A stretch of 64,000 bases of DNA from NCBI GenBank assembly GCA_963931865.1, contig OZ007513.1, positions 7,858,157 through 7,922,156 on the forward strand, written 5' to 3'. Both the position numbers and the translations under genes were made by a program. This DNA is from Axinella damicornis. Lineage: Eukaryota; Porifera; Demospongiae; Axinellida; Axinellidae. Under the pieces are notes generated by a model, which saw nothing but the letters and a program-made list of their open reading frames with translations, was not told the origin of the DNA and searched no databases. Shown one piece after another: positions 1 through 11,520 of the stretch; within the stretch, counting starts at the first letter, position 1; every line of letters starts with the position of its first letter.

Positions 1-654
1 ACACTCCTGGTATAGAGAAAATTGTGTCTCGTAATGTAATTAATTAATAAACGTTTGACTATTTCCGAATGGCCTACAAAGATTCTGACTACACCGTCGT
101 GATCGCTATGATGCAGTGACACAAAATCAAAATAATGGTGCTGAAACTCACCTTGGTGGTGGAGATATGAGCGCTTTTGTCTCGCCGTTGGCCGTTGCTC
201 GAGCGCTCCATCGACTTCCGGTGGCAGTACCGTTCTTAGGAAAGGCACACGAAGATTCTGACCACACGGCCGTAATCGCTGTCGTTCACTGACGGTTACA
301 TGCCGAAACTCACCGTGCTGGCGAAGTTGTGAGTGCTGCAAGAATGTCTTGTCTTCCTTTTGGTCGCCATTGCTTGCATCGACTGAGCGTGGTTGCCACG
401 TGGCATGTGTGTTAATTGGAATGTATTGCAATACTTAGCTTGCGCTACGGCAAATCGCAACCGGGGTTGCAACGCGGCTGCGTTTTATTCGAGACTTCGT
501 ACTTGAGAGCACTCTAAATAATTTCTGATCTTCCCTATATCTATATAATATAGCTATCATGATACTCACGTGTTGTGTGATAATTGGAACGAACTGTCAC
601 ACTTAGCTTGTGCTACCGTTTAACCGCGGCTACCAGGAGTGCGGTTGCCCCTCG
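1..654. mobile_element. Non-autonomous element with CACTCCTGGTAG ends (copy 1)
   Basis: Starts at the window edge with ACACTCCTGGTA and ends at 628-654 with the complementary CTACCAGGAGTG followed by CGGTTGCCCCTCG. It holds two diverged internal copies of a unit of about 190 bp, each with 'gattctgac..ac..cg' and 'gaaactcacc' blocks. Other copies lie at 46028-46208, 47384-47878 and 53794-54721, with a weaker one near 7630-7960. No transposase is encoded, so it is probably a MITE-like DNA transposon. The 5' boundary may lie outside the window. Confidence 0.65.
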
Positions 655-659
655 TAAGT

Positions 660-843
660 ATTATAGGTTATATCCCTGGCCAGCGGGATATAAGACCCGT
701 TATATCCCCCGGGAAAGGTCAGTGCATGAGTGGAGCCGAGGAAGTGCCGAGGGCTTTGCCCTCGGCACTTCCTAGGCTCCACTCAAGCACTGACCCGGGA
801 TGTAACGGGTCTTACATCCCGCTGGTCAGGGATACTACTAACT
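660..843. repeat. Long imperfect hairpin (foldback)
   Basis: Two arms of about 88 nt pair around a small loop near position 762. The left arm reads gaggaagtgccgagggc and the right arm reads gccctcggcacttcctagg; pairing continues outward through cagtgc, gacccgttatat and ccctggccagcggga. It is flanked directly by copy 1 of the CACTCCTGGTAG element. No coding potential is visible. Confidence 0.75.
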
Positions 844-904
844 TATACTATGCTCAGGCTATTCTAAGGTGAGTACACTGTGTAGACATAGATACTGTGG
901 TGTA

Positions 905-950
905 TGCCACTGATCGGTGAGTGCCTATAGGCACTCACCGATCAGTGGCA
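905..950. repeat. Perfect 46-nt palindrome
   Basis: TGCCACTGATCGGTGAGTGC and its exact reverse complement abut around the central TATA at 926-929, with no loop. The stretch 955-1240 around and after it shows no recognisable feature. Confidence 0.85.
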
Positions 951-1519
951 GATGTGTCCATGGTGTGACTTCCATTCTGCCAGATTTATAGAGCCAATGT
1001 ATGGATCCTGTCATGAATTCACAGGAATTTTACACATTGAACTGAGTGATCGATCCAGATTGAAAACTTTTATGGAACATACCTTCAACAGGTATATTTC
1101 AACACAAGTGGTGCAGCTATTGACACACTCTACTAATTATTGATTTTCAAGCATGCTTGCTAAATTCCATAGTGAAAACTTCAAACTGATCATCTAATCT
1201 TCTATGAGGAAATGCAAGTCACTTAATTAACCCTTTAAGCCCCATTGATGTCATTTAGACCCTATGCACTTGTAGGGCTTCTCGTCAGTCCAAAAAGAGA
1301 CCAAAAAGGCTTCAGAGGGCCTAGGGACAACTTTGAGGGACGAACTCAAAAATTTGGTCAGATTTTCGGTGCGCCTCCCCCACTAAACGTACAAGTGGGG
1401 GGGGGGGGGGGCAGCCCCCTTTTCGCATGTCGCGTTTTTTTTTGATTTTAATGAGATTCATTGACCCGAGAATTTTTGATTCTATTGATATTCATAGACC
1501 CCACCCAGGGCCTCAAGAA

Positions 1520-1690
1520 ATCCTGCAAATTGGTGGTGTAAGGTGTGCCATCAGTCAGACGTCTGGCCAAGTTTAGGGAAATGCTGGGCGAGAATCCGGC
1601 TGACATCCACCTTTGACCTCCGATTGCTGGGCTTGTGGGGGGTCATTAATGGTATTGCCAGAGGGGTCTCTCCATGTGACACTCCCATAG
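1520..1690. repeat. Dispersed repeat shared with 19245-19410
   Basis: A block of about 165 bp starting 'ggtggtgtaaggtgtgccat' and ending 'gccagaggggtctctccatg' recurs near 19245-19410 in the same orientation with a few substitutions and small indels. The class is unknown. The surrounding 1140-1520 and 1690-2220 contain G-homopolymers and no convincing gene. Confidence 0.7.
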
Positions 1691-2228
1691 ACACTGTAGT
1701 CACAGCTGCGACTGGGCTTATCGGTGAATCTTGACCCCGTATACTAAGGAAGGGGTGGAGTTGCTACGCATTCTTCCGTATACTATCGGCGGTCAAACGG
1801 TCAATGGCTGAAATACAGCGCAGTCAAACGGTCAAGTCTTTTGCGAGTGGTCAAGAAGCAAATTGATGGTCAACATTTCTTGATCCTGGTCGTAGCTGTG
1901 ACTACTGCGTCTATGGGAGTGTCTCCCCCTCGAGTCTTAGCTTCAAAAGTCATAATTAACCCTTTTGAAGTCCAAGACTACTGTGGTCAACCTCTGAACA
2001 CAAACTAGCTAGCTACTTGATAACTCACTAGCTAAGTTAAACACAACACTGGAAATCGCTTCACCTTCAAGTTCTTTCCGCGAGTCTTCCTTTGGCATCT
2101 CGGTACGAGGACTAACAGGTGGGACGTAGTGTGGCGACTTACTCTCCTTTCCACCCATTCTGTCTGTTCATAGATTATTGGGGCGAGCCTGAGCGAGCCC
2201 CACATAGACGAGTTTGCTGTAAATTTTC

Positions 2229-3369
2229 TATATATGTGTGCAGGACTGGGAAAAGGGGTATTTTAGGTCATTTTATGATTTTTAGAAAAAACGATTTAAA
2301 GTTGGATAGTTAAAATAACGAATTGTGGTACTTCCTGTGTAAAACTTTCTTTTCCTGTTTTAAGCACATGCTTTTAGCTAACAGCCCTTGTGGATTTTTC
2401 ACGTATATTTTTGCTAGAGATTTGTGTTTAAGCTATATTTTGACGCTGAATTTGGAGATGGAGTGCAATTTTGGAAGCCCAGAGGGATCACTAGCATTTG
2501 GAGCAGACCTACATGCTGTGTATGAGGATTACTTCATGCCACGCTCTGAAAGCACTTCGGATTTATCTGATAGTGGCAGTGAGGCAAGCTCTGAGAGCGA
2601 TGAGAATGCTTCTGAGAGTCGTAGCAGTAGGAGTAGGCGTTCACTTGTTGTACTTGGTCGAAATGAGGATGAATTGGAGGAAGTTGAAGTCCGAGAGTTT
2701 GTTTTTTGATGCTAAGCACCCAGGGGTCGTTTTTTTACGGACAACTTGCACCTCTCCTGAGAAGAGTTTCACTTTCTTGAAGCAGTCACCGCCCACTGGC
2801 AGTCTACCTACTGTTCTGCAGCCAGCTGGGATGGATGAGGCTAGACAGTGGTACCTGTATGAACAAATTCGTGTATTCTGTGAGGATGACTACAAGGAAA
2901 TTACTTGCCCTAAACCTCATGCACCCAAACGTAAACAGGATACCGAAATAACAGCCGCACCAGCCCGGAAGCGAGTTGCACCCAAACGTAAACAGCCAAA
3001 GGAAACAACTGCACCACCAGCCCAGAAGCGGGCAAGAGTGTGTAGTCAGTGTAAACAACCCGGGCATACCAGGACCAAAAAAGGGGTTATTACATGTCCA
3101 CTTTTACTGAAATAGAAGCTCTTGATTTCTCTGACCTATTTTACATATATTTTTGATTTCTGTACAGTTTTAAGCTTTCACACTTTTTGGTGAAATGTTG
3201 TTGTATAATAAGTAATTTCTATCAGCCCAATAGTACTTCAAACAATATACAACCACTTTGAAACTCGTACATGTTGATCTCCATGAGTTTGATAATGCTA
3301 GGAAGTGCTTATCTAAATATCGGCAAAATGACCCAAAATACCCTTTTTCCTAGTCCTGGACACATATAT
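2229..3369. mobile_element. 1.14-kb inverted-repeat element carrying one gene
   Basis: The ends are imperfect inverted repeats of about 45 bp: 2229-2277 (tatatgtgtgcaggactggg, then aaaaggggtattttaggtca) pairs with 3321-3369 (aaaatgacccaaaataccc, then cctagtcctggacacata). Only a short acidic/zinc-knuckle ORF lies inside and no DDE transposase was seen, so it is likely non-autonomous or an accessory-gene carrier. No target-site duplication could be fixed. Confidence 0.6.
2458..3115 (+). CDS. Acidic, zinc-knuckle protein inside the inverted-repeat element
   Basis: Product unknown. An ATG at 2458 opens a frame rich in Ser, Glu and Asp (SDLSDSGSEASSESDENASE) that stops at 2709. An overlapping frame then continues to 3115 with a basic KRK-rich segment (two APKRKQ repeats) and a terminal knuckle CSQCKQPGHTRTKKGVITCP. 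The two frames could be joined by a short intron (GT at 2688, AG at 2731) or be separated by a frameshift. The Cys/His spacing resembles DNA-binding C-termini of transposon proteins. It sits wholly within the terminal inverted repeats at 2229 and 3369, which suggests it moves with them. Confidence 0.5.
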
Positions 3370-3370
3370 G

Positions 3371-5118
3371 TATGTATCGTACGTCGTGCCGTAAATCACT
3401 TCCTGGTCGTATTTTGCGTGTTCTTGCGTCATGCGTTATTTCCAACCTGAGTTCACTTCCTGCATGCTCGTGCGTTGATGTCGCGCCGGTCTAACTGATC
3501 TGAGACGCGAACTATGAACAGTCTACCACCAGGCCCGTAACCAGGATTTTGTGAGGGGGGTTACATTTTGGGACAAGTTGTCAATGTTTCATCCAGAGAT
3601 TTCGGTGAGGGGCCGTGCAAAGCGCGGCCATAGCTAGGGGGGTCCGGGGGCATGCCCCCCCGGGAAAATTTTGAAAAAATTGACTGTCTGAGGTGCATTC
3701 TGGCGCATTCTCTGCCCAGTGTATCTAACATTCATTACATAGCTATCCGAGTGAAAATTACACAAAATTGTACACAACATGGCCATTAAAATGGGCTAAA
3801 AAAGTAAACTAGCTGCTTCCATTCTACGGGGGTGTTTGCGAATGACAAACAGTGTCAACATCAATTGCTACATGGTAATGAGTGTGTATGAGTCCCAGAG
3901 CGCTAAGTCTCTCCTCATTCCATAGATATAAGACACGTTTCCAATCCTGTTCCGTGTCTTATATCTATGCTCATTCTGTGTACATGCCCTGTGCCTGTGG
4001 AGCCCATTGTCGTTTCATCCTTCTGCACTCGCATAGCTATATAGCGCCTAGCAGCAATTGAATTGCTGTGCACGTACGTGGACGTGGGTGGCCGGCTAGT
4101 GGCCTCGTTCCCATGCGTATGCATGCGCGTATGGCCTGGGGGACGCAGTCTGGGGACGAGACAGCTGTGAGTACGAGTGCAACGGCTGGCCGGCCGGCTA
4201 CATGTAGCCCCGTCCCCGGACCCAGGCTAGGCTACACGTACAATGCGAGACGAAGCCCAAGGTCGCTACAGTACTATAGTCGAGTAGACGTACCGTCGAC
4301 GGCAACGCCGCAACGGCTACGCGAAGGCGATGACCTTCAGGAAAGGTGCGTTCTTGGCTCGAGGGGGGTTCGTCCGCACCCAACGAACCCCCCCTGGTTA
4401 CGGCCCTGCTACCACTCTACCTCAACAAGTCCTTGCAAGGATGGAGACTATAGCGGGGCGGTGAGTGGCTGCAGAGACCACTCCTGGACCTACCTGCCAG
4501 ACTGCTTCAAGTGCACGAAATATTAGTCTAAGAGTCTAGTGCGGTCATAACTTTCATGTGTGATCTGTGTCCTTCGCTAACTCTCCGTCAGACTCACATT
4601 CTGATGACATGCACATGCAACTGCTCCATGCACATTCACACATGCAGCACCTGCATGTACTCGCTCAGGCTCGCCCCACAATGTTCTGCATTCGTCTCGT
4701 AAAATTAATTATATAATTATATGTATCGTACGTCGTGCCGTAAATCACTTCCTGGTCGTATTTTGCGTGTTCTTGCGTCATGCGTTATTTCCAACCTGAG
4801 TTCACTTCCTGCTTGCTCGTGCGTTGATATCAAGATGTCGCGCCGGTTCTAACTGAGACGCGAACTACGAACTACGAACAGTCTACCTCAACAAGGCCTT
4901 GCAAGGATGGGCGGTGAGTGGCTAACAGAGACCGCTCCTGGACCTACCTGCCAGACTGCTTCAAGTGCACGAAATCAATGATTAGTGCGGTCATAACTTT
5001 CTCTGGTGTGATCTGTGTCTGTGTACTCACATTCTGATGACATGCAACTGCTCCATGCACATTCAGTACCTGCATGTACTCGCTCAGGCTCGCCCCACAA
5101 TGTTCTGCATTCGTCTAG
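3371..5118. repeat. Duplicated repeat block
   Basis: Sequence from 3371 (atgtatcgtacgtcgtgccg) to about 3530 recurs at 4720-4885. The following block 4421-4706 (ctcaacaag to gttctgcattcgtct) recurs at 4885-5118. Both copies of the second block end with ctcgctcaggctcgccccac, the complement of a motif at 2178 and related to sequences near 48619, 61530 and 62092. A hairpin lies at 3924-3969. Reading frames across this region look fortuitous. Confidence 0.65.
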
Positions 5119-5389
5119 TATAAGGTCAACATGAGCACACTAAATCGCTAATTCCCTTTATGCTCGCCGTCTTCGACCAAGATTAGGTAGCTATTACAAC
5201 AACCATACTCCTACTTACCTCGAAACAGTGTAGCCCGACCCTTCGCCATCTTCGAGGAGAGAAATAACATCGCTTGAACTGCACGATGTAGAAAACGCCA
5301 TTTTCGGACAGGAAGTGGCCGTGCGCTGTAGTTAGTTAAGTTAGTTAAATTGATTTTATCCAGTGAAACATGGAAAGGGTTACACAGGA

Positions 5390-5870
5390 GGTCATGGACC
5401 TATCTAAGGTGCTCCCCTAAAACAAAAACAAGAGAAGAAATAAAAGCTACTGTACAACAACAGTAATACAATGCTAACAGGACAAAAACATGTTATAAAA
5501 ATCCGAATACACAATGAACACTATGGCGGTACAAGTGGAGAATGACACTGCTTCAACTTAAATCTAAACAAATTATAACAACAAACATCAGAAGGAAGTG
5601 AATTCCACACAAATGGGGCAGAAACAAAAAAAGAAAAACGAAAAGCATTAACTCTTGATGAAATAGTCTGTATTGTACGTGCGTGCCATTGCCTCGTCTG
5701 TCGGGCACCTGAGTATGACCAGTATTTGGCAAACTCGATACAGTCCAGGCCATTTAATACTTTGAAAGTTTGACACTGATTTAGGTATGACCTTCGTTGC
5801 TGGAGGGACCGCCAATTCAGTTCGGACAGAGACTGCAAATACGATTTGCAATAGTATATTCACAGCAGGA
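5390..5870 (-). mobile_element. 3' end of a non-LTR retrotransposon (reverse transcriptase C-terminus)
   Basis: The minus frame ending at 5521 reads LNWRSLQQRRSYL near its start, then the tail signature FSFFVSAPFVWNSLPSD and an F-x-x-K-L end. This is the arrangement at the C-terminus of CR1/L2-like non-LTR reverse transcriptases (L-W-x-x-L-x-x-RR ... SFF ... P-x-x-WN-x-LP). The catalytic FADD part is absent, so this is a 5'-truncated dead copy. About 130 bp of downstream sequence may be its 3' UTR. Confidence 0.6.
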
Positions 5871-6220
5871 AGTTATTCGAAGGTAGGAGGCGAGCAGCGG
5901 TGGGAAATAGGAGTTCAGACAAGGTAAGTTAAGCAGTTATATTTCACTATGCAGGGCCGGAGCACTCCCTTTAGAGGTGGTAGGGCAGGGGCGGATACAG
6001 GATTTATGAAAGGGGGGGACTATATATTAAACGCTGCCGGAGGCAGTGCATAGAGGCGCGTAGCGATGATCAATTTTTCGCCTTCATTTTTCACTTCTCA
6101 GGATGGGCTCTCGTGGCACCTTCGCGCTTTGCACTGCAAGTTCCAGATGTACGAGGCATTGCAGGTCCCAGGGCTCAGACGTAGGGGTACACTAGATCGT
6201 TTCCATGCATTTTTGATGCT

Positions 6221-7016
6221 ATGCTAGTCAATGAGAAAGAAGAAGAAGAAGAAGAAGAAAAAGATGACGAAATCGGAATTTTACGGCGACTTGTTTCTCG
6301 ACTATCGCGTACTCTCAGGTACGTTTGCGAGTGTTTTTGTGAACTGCTAGGCAGTATCATTCTGTCTGCATGCTTGGTTTGGGGGGTAGTAGCTTCTTTG
6401 GCCGTTTTCCTGCTGGTGCATCAGTATGGTATTTTGAAATTTCCTTAGCCATCCCTAAGTAGAGAACGCTACCGCGTTCTCTGATACTACTACTCGTTGT
6501 TTTGCAAAGAGCAGGATTGGACGTGTACATAAGAACTATGAGAAGAAGCGTCAGGCACTGAAAAAGAACCCAACCGGTCGTCCAAGGAAGCTCAGAGCTA
6601 AGAAAGTGGTATGTAGATTTTGCATGTGGTGGTAATTGGAATCAATATTCCTGTATTGTAATCCCATGTGCACCACTGCTTTTACATCTTTTCATTAGGT
6701 TGAGACGAACATTTCAACATCACTTGAAGAGCTAAGGAGCCATATCCAACTATGTTCAAGTTCTTGGACAGTCCAATCACCAACTTCTCTGGACAAAGTA
6801 AGACTAATAAGGATTCAAGAGAAGTCATCTTCACACCCACTGGTCATTACTCACTGTTTGACTATTGAAAGAGATTTGTCATGGAAGGTCTGTATCCATG
6901 GGCATGAAATCACAGCTGGTCACTGCCTTTCTGAGATGCCCACAAACCTTCAAAATGTTCACCAGTTGCAACACCACCTTTCCCATCTTGACTTAGATGG
7001 ACGAAAACAATTATGA
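6221..7016 (+). CDS. Three-exon gene of unknown function (169 aa)
   Basis: Exons 6221-6318, 6515-6608 and 6699-7016 join in frame (98+94+318 nt = 170 codons with stop). The donors are CAG/GTACGT and GTG/GTATGT, and the acceptors GCAG and TTAG. The N-terminus has an acidic run of Glu (NEKEEEEEEEKDDE), followed by GILRRLVSRLSRTLR and a basic NPTGRPRKLRAKK segment. The last exon (VETNISTSLEELRSHIQ...) matches nothing I recognise. Because no long start-to-stop ORF exists, the exon structure is the main support. The stop codon lies inside a long hairpin (7011-7120), so the protein may be truncated by a foldback insertion. It could be a fragment of a transposon gene. Confidence 0.5.
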
Positions 7017-7120
7017 GCGGAATGGCGAGAGAGATTTGGTGTCAGTTGAAGTCGCTGAAAACATTGAAGTATCAATTTGATGAAACTGACACCAAATCTC
7101 TCTCGCCATTCCGCTCATAA
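7011..7120. repeat. Hairpin with 37-bp perfect arms at a gene's 3' end
   Basis: TTATGAGCGGAATGGCGAGA at 7011 continues for 37 nt and is exactly complementary to the end at 7120. With mismatches the pairing extends out to about 6992-7138, into the last exon of the gene at 6221-7016. The loop is about 36 nt. Confidence 0.85.
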
Positions 7121-7629
7121 TGGTTTGCATCCATCTAAATCCTGTGGTTAACGGCATATTGTAAACAGTGCCTGACCTACTCAACACAATAAGTAACACA
7201 CAGTAAAGCAGCTTGTGTGAAAAATTACACAAAGAGTTGTGTTTTCCAAGGGAAATTACATGACATTTTAGTCAATAGCATAATAATTCCAATGACATGA
7301 ACCAATTTTACCCTACAGTGGCATTTAGATTGTAAGTCCAAACTGACCCCCCACCCAATCTATGGGTGCTACACTTATACAAAGTCTTATAAAACTACAC
7401 AAGCACAAATAAAGGCTATAAAATGCGTATTCACTACCTCGCACCTCAGTGTGGATTTTTGCAATCGTACTATACTCCAGCTCCTAACTCCCGGTCTGAA
7501 GTGTGCACAGTTTTGAAATCTGGTACACGCACAGCTGCTCCCCAGAGTAGTAAACGGCACACGCTTGAGGCATTAGTTTACATAGCATGTCATGTAACGA
7601 CCATGCTGCCCGTGTCGAGTTGAGCAATT

Positions 7630-7960
7630 GGCCAAAGGGAAGACAAGCAATTATTGCAGTGCTTACAACTTCGCCACCAGGGTGAGTTTCAGTACATAAG
7701 CGTCAGTGCACGACGGCGATCATGAACGTGTGGTCAGAATCTTCGTGTACTTTTCCTAAGAGCTGTACTGCGGAAGACAAAAGCCCTCATAACTCCACAC
7801 CAAAGGCAAGTTTCAGCAGTGAAATTGCACAGTTGGGACTGTGCATGATAGCAATCACAATGGTGTAGTCAGAATCTTTGTAGCCCATTCCTAAGTAAGC
7901 AAACGTTAATTAGCTACATTACATGGCACAATTTTCCATGAGTGTGGGTGTATATAGTTC
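7630..7960. repeat. Diverged copy of the CACTCCTGGTAG element
   Basis: Blocks such as 'cagaatcttcgtgtac', 'cacagttgggactgtgcatgatagc' and 'gtggtcagaatc' match the internal units of the copies at 1-654 and 47384-47878 in inverse or direct order. The ends are eroded. The rest of 7140-8330 shows no recognisable gene. Confidence 0.5.
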
Positions 7961-8659
7961 CCAGTTGACAGTGCTATATAGCTAATAGCATTAACACGTT
8001 AATCCATAGTATACAGCAGCTGAACCCGATTGCCCAAAGACTCAAGAACTGTAACAGCTGCCAGCTGAGATGCCGTTCAATGACCTTTCAGAAATGTTTT
8101 CAACATTTACTGTTTGCAGAGACTGCCAAAGCGTGGCTACCGTTGATGGCCATGCAGCCAATAGTCGATGAGCTGGCTTCGCGCACCACATATTATCAGT
8201 TAGTCTACTAACGCTTAATTAAGTTTTCTCTCTCCACCCTGAGATCACTCACATGATAATTAGGCCTGCCCCGCGGTTTTGCATACTGCAAGTGATGAAA
8301 AGCTGAGCAGAGGCCGGCTACTTTAGACATAATTATAGAGTTGCAAAAGTGAGTATAACCACATGGGTACATCTGGCAAGGGTGCAAACAGCATGGCCAT
8401 GTCTGGACTTGGCCGTGAATAGCCCTTGGTTGGAACCGGGTGGGCCATTTCTGTGTCTTATGAGTTGATGGGACATTGCTGGATGTGACATCATGAAAGT
8501 TGAACTCACAATGGATATATTCGTCATCAGTTGAAAGACATAATGCAAGTAGTACCCCAGAAAATACTTAAATATTGGCCCCCACTGGACAGTTAAGTCC
8601 GCTCCATTCAACCCCTCTAGGAACTAGCTCGACTCTCACTAGTATAGGCCTTTATGCCT

Positions 8660-8773
8660 GTTAGCATGTAAGCTGATTCTATATACTGGTTCAGCCGTCC
8701 GCAGCTGTAGAGTGAGTGCACTCACTCTACAGCTGCGGACGGCTGAACCAGTAGAATCAGCTTACATGCTAAC
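8660..8773. repeat. 114-nt near-perfect palindrome
   Basis: Arms 8660-8718 and 8719-8773 are reverse complements except for a small extra 'tata' in the left arm. The centre is TGCA at 8717-8720, with no loop. The neighbourhood 8340-8990 otherwise shows nothing coding that I can support. Confidence 0.85.
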
Positions 8774-8998
8774 GTTTAGTGTGGAGGTGTGGCTTTGCAA
8801 GAGAGGCCTGCATGCCTGTGAGTCTGTGCATGATTTGTCAATGCAGTCTCAATATTTATGCAGCATAATTCCCGTATATGCTCTTGAGTACTCAAAATTA
8901 TGCTAGCATAATGTGTCAAGGCCTAACCCTTGCCCCCAGGACTTAGTTTAGTCATTCATAGCCCATTTTATCAGAAATGAATAGTAAGATAACTATAC

Positions 8999-9202
8999 CT
9001 CTGCTTCTTCCCGAGCCTTATCGTCATCACTACCAGGGTCACTCAGTCGTCTAGGAGCCTGTCTATACGACACTGGTATAGCAAGCGATTTACTGATCAG
9101 CCGCTGCTTTATAGCAAGCGCTATCTGTTCATTGACCTCAAAAAGGTGCTCCATATTTCCAGAGTCTTCCTTTGGTATTGGCTTACTCCCTTTTCCACTC
9201 AT
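8999..9202 (-). CDS. Orphan first exon, hypothetical protein
   Basis: On the minus strand an ATG at 9202 starts MSGKGSKPIPKEDSGNMEHL and runs 68 codons to a donor (GAG/GTATAG) after 8999, phase 0. The composition is that of a soluble protein: a helical middle (FEVNEQIALAIKQRL) and an acidic end (DPGSDDDKAREEAE). I do not recognise it and could not place its second exon downstream on minus. It could be a real gene whose remaining exons are small, or a displaced exon. Confidence 0.4.
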
Positions 9203-9426
9203 TCCGACTGTGCTGTTTCAGAATTTGACACAATAAAGGGTAGCGCTACTCACCAATGAACCGCTGAGGCGGCGGACCGCTCGTCACAGCGAACGGAAAT
9301 CAAAATGGAAAGAGTTTATTGGAGATGATCAAGCGATCAAGGTCTTATTTGGAGGCGATCAAGATGACCTCAGAGCAACAACACACGTTATGCAATTACG
9401 TCACAAAATCGACCTTGACTACTCGT

Positions 9427-9515
9427 ATGTAGTCTAGTTCCCAGACCCTCTGGGAACGAGACTAGACTACCTCGTATCATGCAGGTACACTAGCCTCGCT
9501 CCCAGGCCTACCCCG
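9427..9515. repeat. CCTCGTTCCCAGG family foldback remnants
   Basis: A short palindrome 'gtctagttcccagacc' / 'tctgggaacgagactagac' is followed by another family end, tagcctcgctcccaggcc, near 9490. The same end motif recurs about twenty times in the window, usually next to TA. Confidence 0.6.
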
Positions 9516-9516
9516 T

Positions 9517-10306
9517 TTATTTCTGTGGACTCGAGGTCGATGGCGGTTGGTGACCCCACAGCATATGGCCTCGAGAAGATCTAGCACCTCTGAATGCCAA
9601 AAAGGATGGTTTCAAGGTGAGCGCTTTGACCAGTTCTCCAACACGGCTTGAACCCTTCACTGCTTCAGTAACGATGCTTAACTGGCGGAAGGCTAGCAAT
9701 GCTGTGTGCACACCAAAGCCCATACACAGGCCGTATACACAGACATTTACCCACCAGAAAAACAAACGCCACTTCTGGGGATCGAACCTGCGGCACCTCC
9801 GCCTAGCTGGGCTCTAGTCTACTTCTCCGCGCGCGCATACTGAAAGCGATCGCGCGCTGGAGAAAGCGAAGGGCTAGCTTGTTAGACTAGCTGGGCTCCC
9901 AGTCAAGATGTTATCCCAATCCACCACCCATGCGCCTACGTTAGTAACCAACTTCTACAAGCGACTGGCATCCCTCCTCGCAGACAAGTGGGAGCAACCC
10001 TACAGTACCACTTTGTACTGGCTGCGATGTTCCATATCCTTCAGCCTGCTCCGTTCCGCCATCCAATGCATACGTGGTGCACGCGTCTTCAAGGGGCCAT
10101 GCTGTGAAACTTTCACCAGTCGACCTGGTGACTGCCGAGGCCAGCCTACAGCAGATGTATTTTGTGACTTCTCATTTACACCTTTGCTTTATATCACCAC
10201 TTTTCATTTTTTCATCGACCGTCTTCACATTTTTCATACGTTAGTAGGCGCATGCGCCTATACAGTGGCGTATCGATATCTATGGCAAGGCACAGGCCCT
10301 GCCTGA
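9517..10306. mobile_element. Retroelement ORF C-terminal fragments
   Basis: The plus frame 9908-10170 contains FYKRLASLLADKWEQPYS, then YWLRCSISFSLLRSAIQCIR, a C-terminal signature I associate with reverse-transcriptase ORFs common in marine invertebrate genomes. A minus frame near 9545-9600 ends FLAFRGARSSRGH, which resembles the residues that normally follow. The two pieces are in opposite orientation, so the locus is rearranged. An internal GGTTCGATCCC on minus near 9780 looks like a Pol III B box and could mark a SINE. Element class is uncertain. Confidence 0.45.
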
Positions 10307-11074
10307 CGGTCAAAATGCCCGCTCTCCCAGTAGCAGCTATAGGTAGCTAGTAGTAAAGTGGTCAGTCCTGAGACCCCAGCAGCTGTCGACGCAGTAAGCA
10401 GTGCCTTCTGCAGTCACGGTGACGGTGTACTACTAAGCTAGCTCGGCACCGCGTACCGTAGCGATTTATGTCGGAAGTAAAGCGTGTGCGTCTGCCCCCC
10501 AGGAAATTGACACCACCTGAGATCGTTTCTGCATGCAATCGGAACTTACTGCCAAACCTAGCCAGTGTGTCTCACTGAAGACTATAACGACGGTGTAAGT
10601 CTGTCTGGTCACGGCTGCATGTGCTCTGTCCATAGATAATATACTAACGTATATTATCTATGCTCTGTCTCCTTGCCATGCAAGTTGCTAGGTGTGATAT
10701 GTGGCAATATGCTCTCGTATATGGAGTTGTGTCACCTGTCATGGTGGGATGGGTATCCCCTTCGGTGTGCACTGCCGATGTGCATGGGAGGGGAGCTGTA
10801 TGCAGTCAACACCGACTTGGACAGCTCCTGAAAACGTGTTCTCTATCACTGTTCTACTCTCCCTTCCCCCGATTTATCCTAACGATGGAGGTGGCAGCTC
10901 CTGAAAATGTGTACACAGAGGTGGCAGCTCCAAAACAAGTAGCTATAGCTAGCTATATCAGACTCAGACAAGAGGAGAACGTCAACATGATCTGGTGTGG
11001 TGTTCCAGTACTATGCTTCCTACTAGTTCCTAGGTGTAGGCCGATGCACGTGGCATGTGGCCATAATGCCCTAT

Positions 11075-11520
11075 TTTTATTTTATTTTTATTTTTTTCTA
11101 TGAAACTTTGTGCATAAGGCATAGGATACATAATAGCATAATTATGCTAAATAGAAATGTACTGTTAATATAATAGCTAAGTATAACAATCTAACCAGGG
11201 AAAATAGGTAATGAAAGAACAGCAACGAATTAATTACAAATGTATTATAGTGATAAATACTCTAACGGATGTCTTAATTAATTATAAATGAGTTCAAGGA
11301 AGGTGCTTCCTCAGGGAGACAGTTCCAGGTATTGACATAGTCTGGTATGAAGGAGTTCCTGAACGATGTAGTTCGACAAAAGGGCTGTTGTAACAGTACG
11401 GACCTTGAGGAGTGAGAATGATTAGTGTTGGCGACCACAATACCGGGAGGGAAATAGCACATGTTATTTATAATTTTAAATAGGTGGCACAGTTTCAAGT
11501 GGAGACGTCGATTTTCAAGT
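11075..11520 (-). mobile_element. Non-LTR retrotransposon 3' end with A-rich tail
   Basis: The minus frame ending near 11274 carries LENRRLHLKLCHLFKI, then RTTSFRNSFIPDYVNTWNCL and PEEAPSLNSF, the conserved end of CR1/Jockey-like reverse transcriptases. Downstream on minus it ends in an (AAATA)-type tail (ttttattttatttttattttt on plus, 11075-11100). Only the last roughly 80 residues survive, so the copy is 5'-truncated and inactive. Confidence 0.65.

Noticed and set aside
4068..4526. 152-codon plus frame
   Set aside because: It overlaps the duplicated repeat block and shows no domain-like composition; the second repeat copy does not preserve the frame.
9760..9830. tRNA gene suggested by GGTTCGATCCC on minus
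   Set aside because: No A box or cloverleaf arms could be drawn; at best a tRNA-derived SINE fragment.
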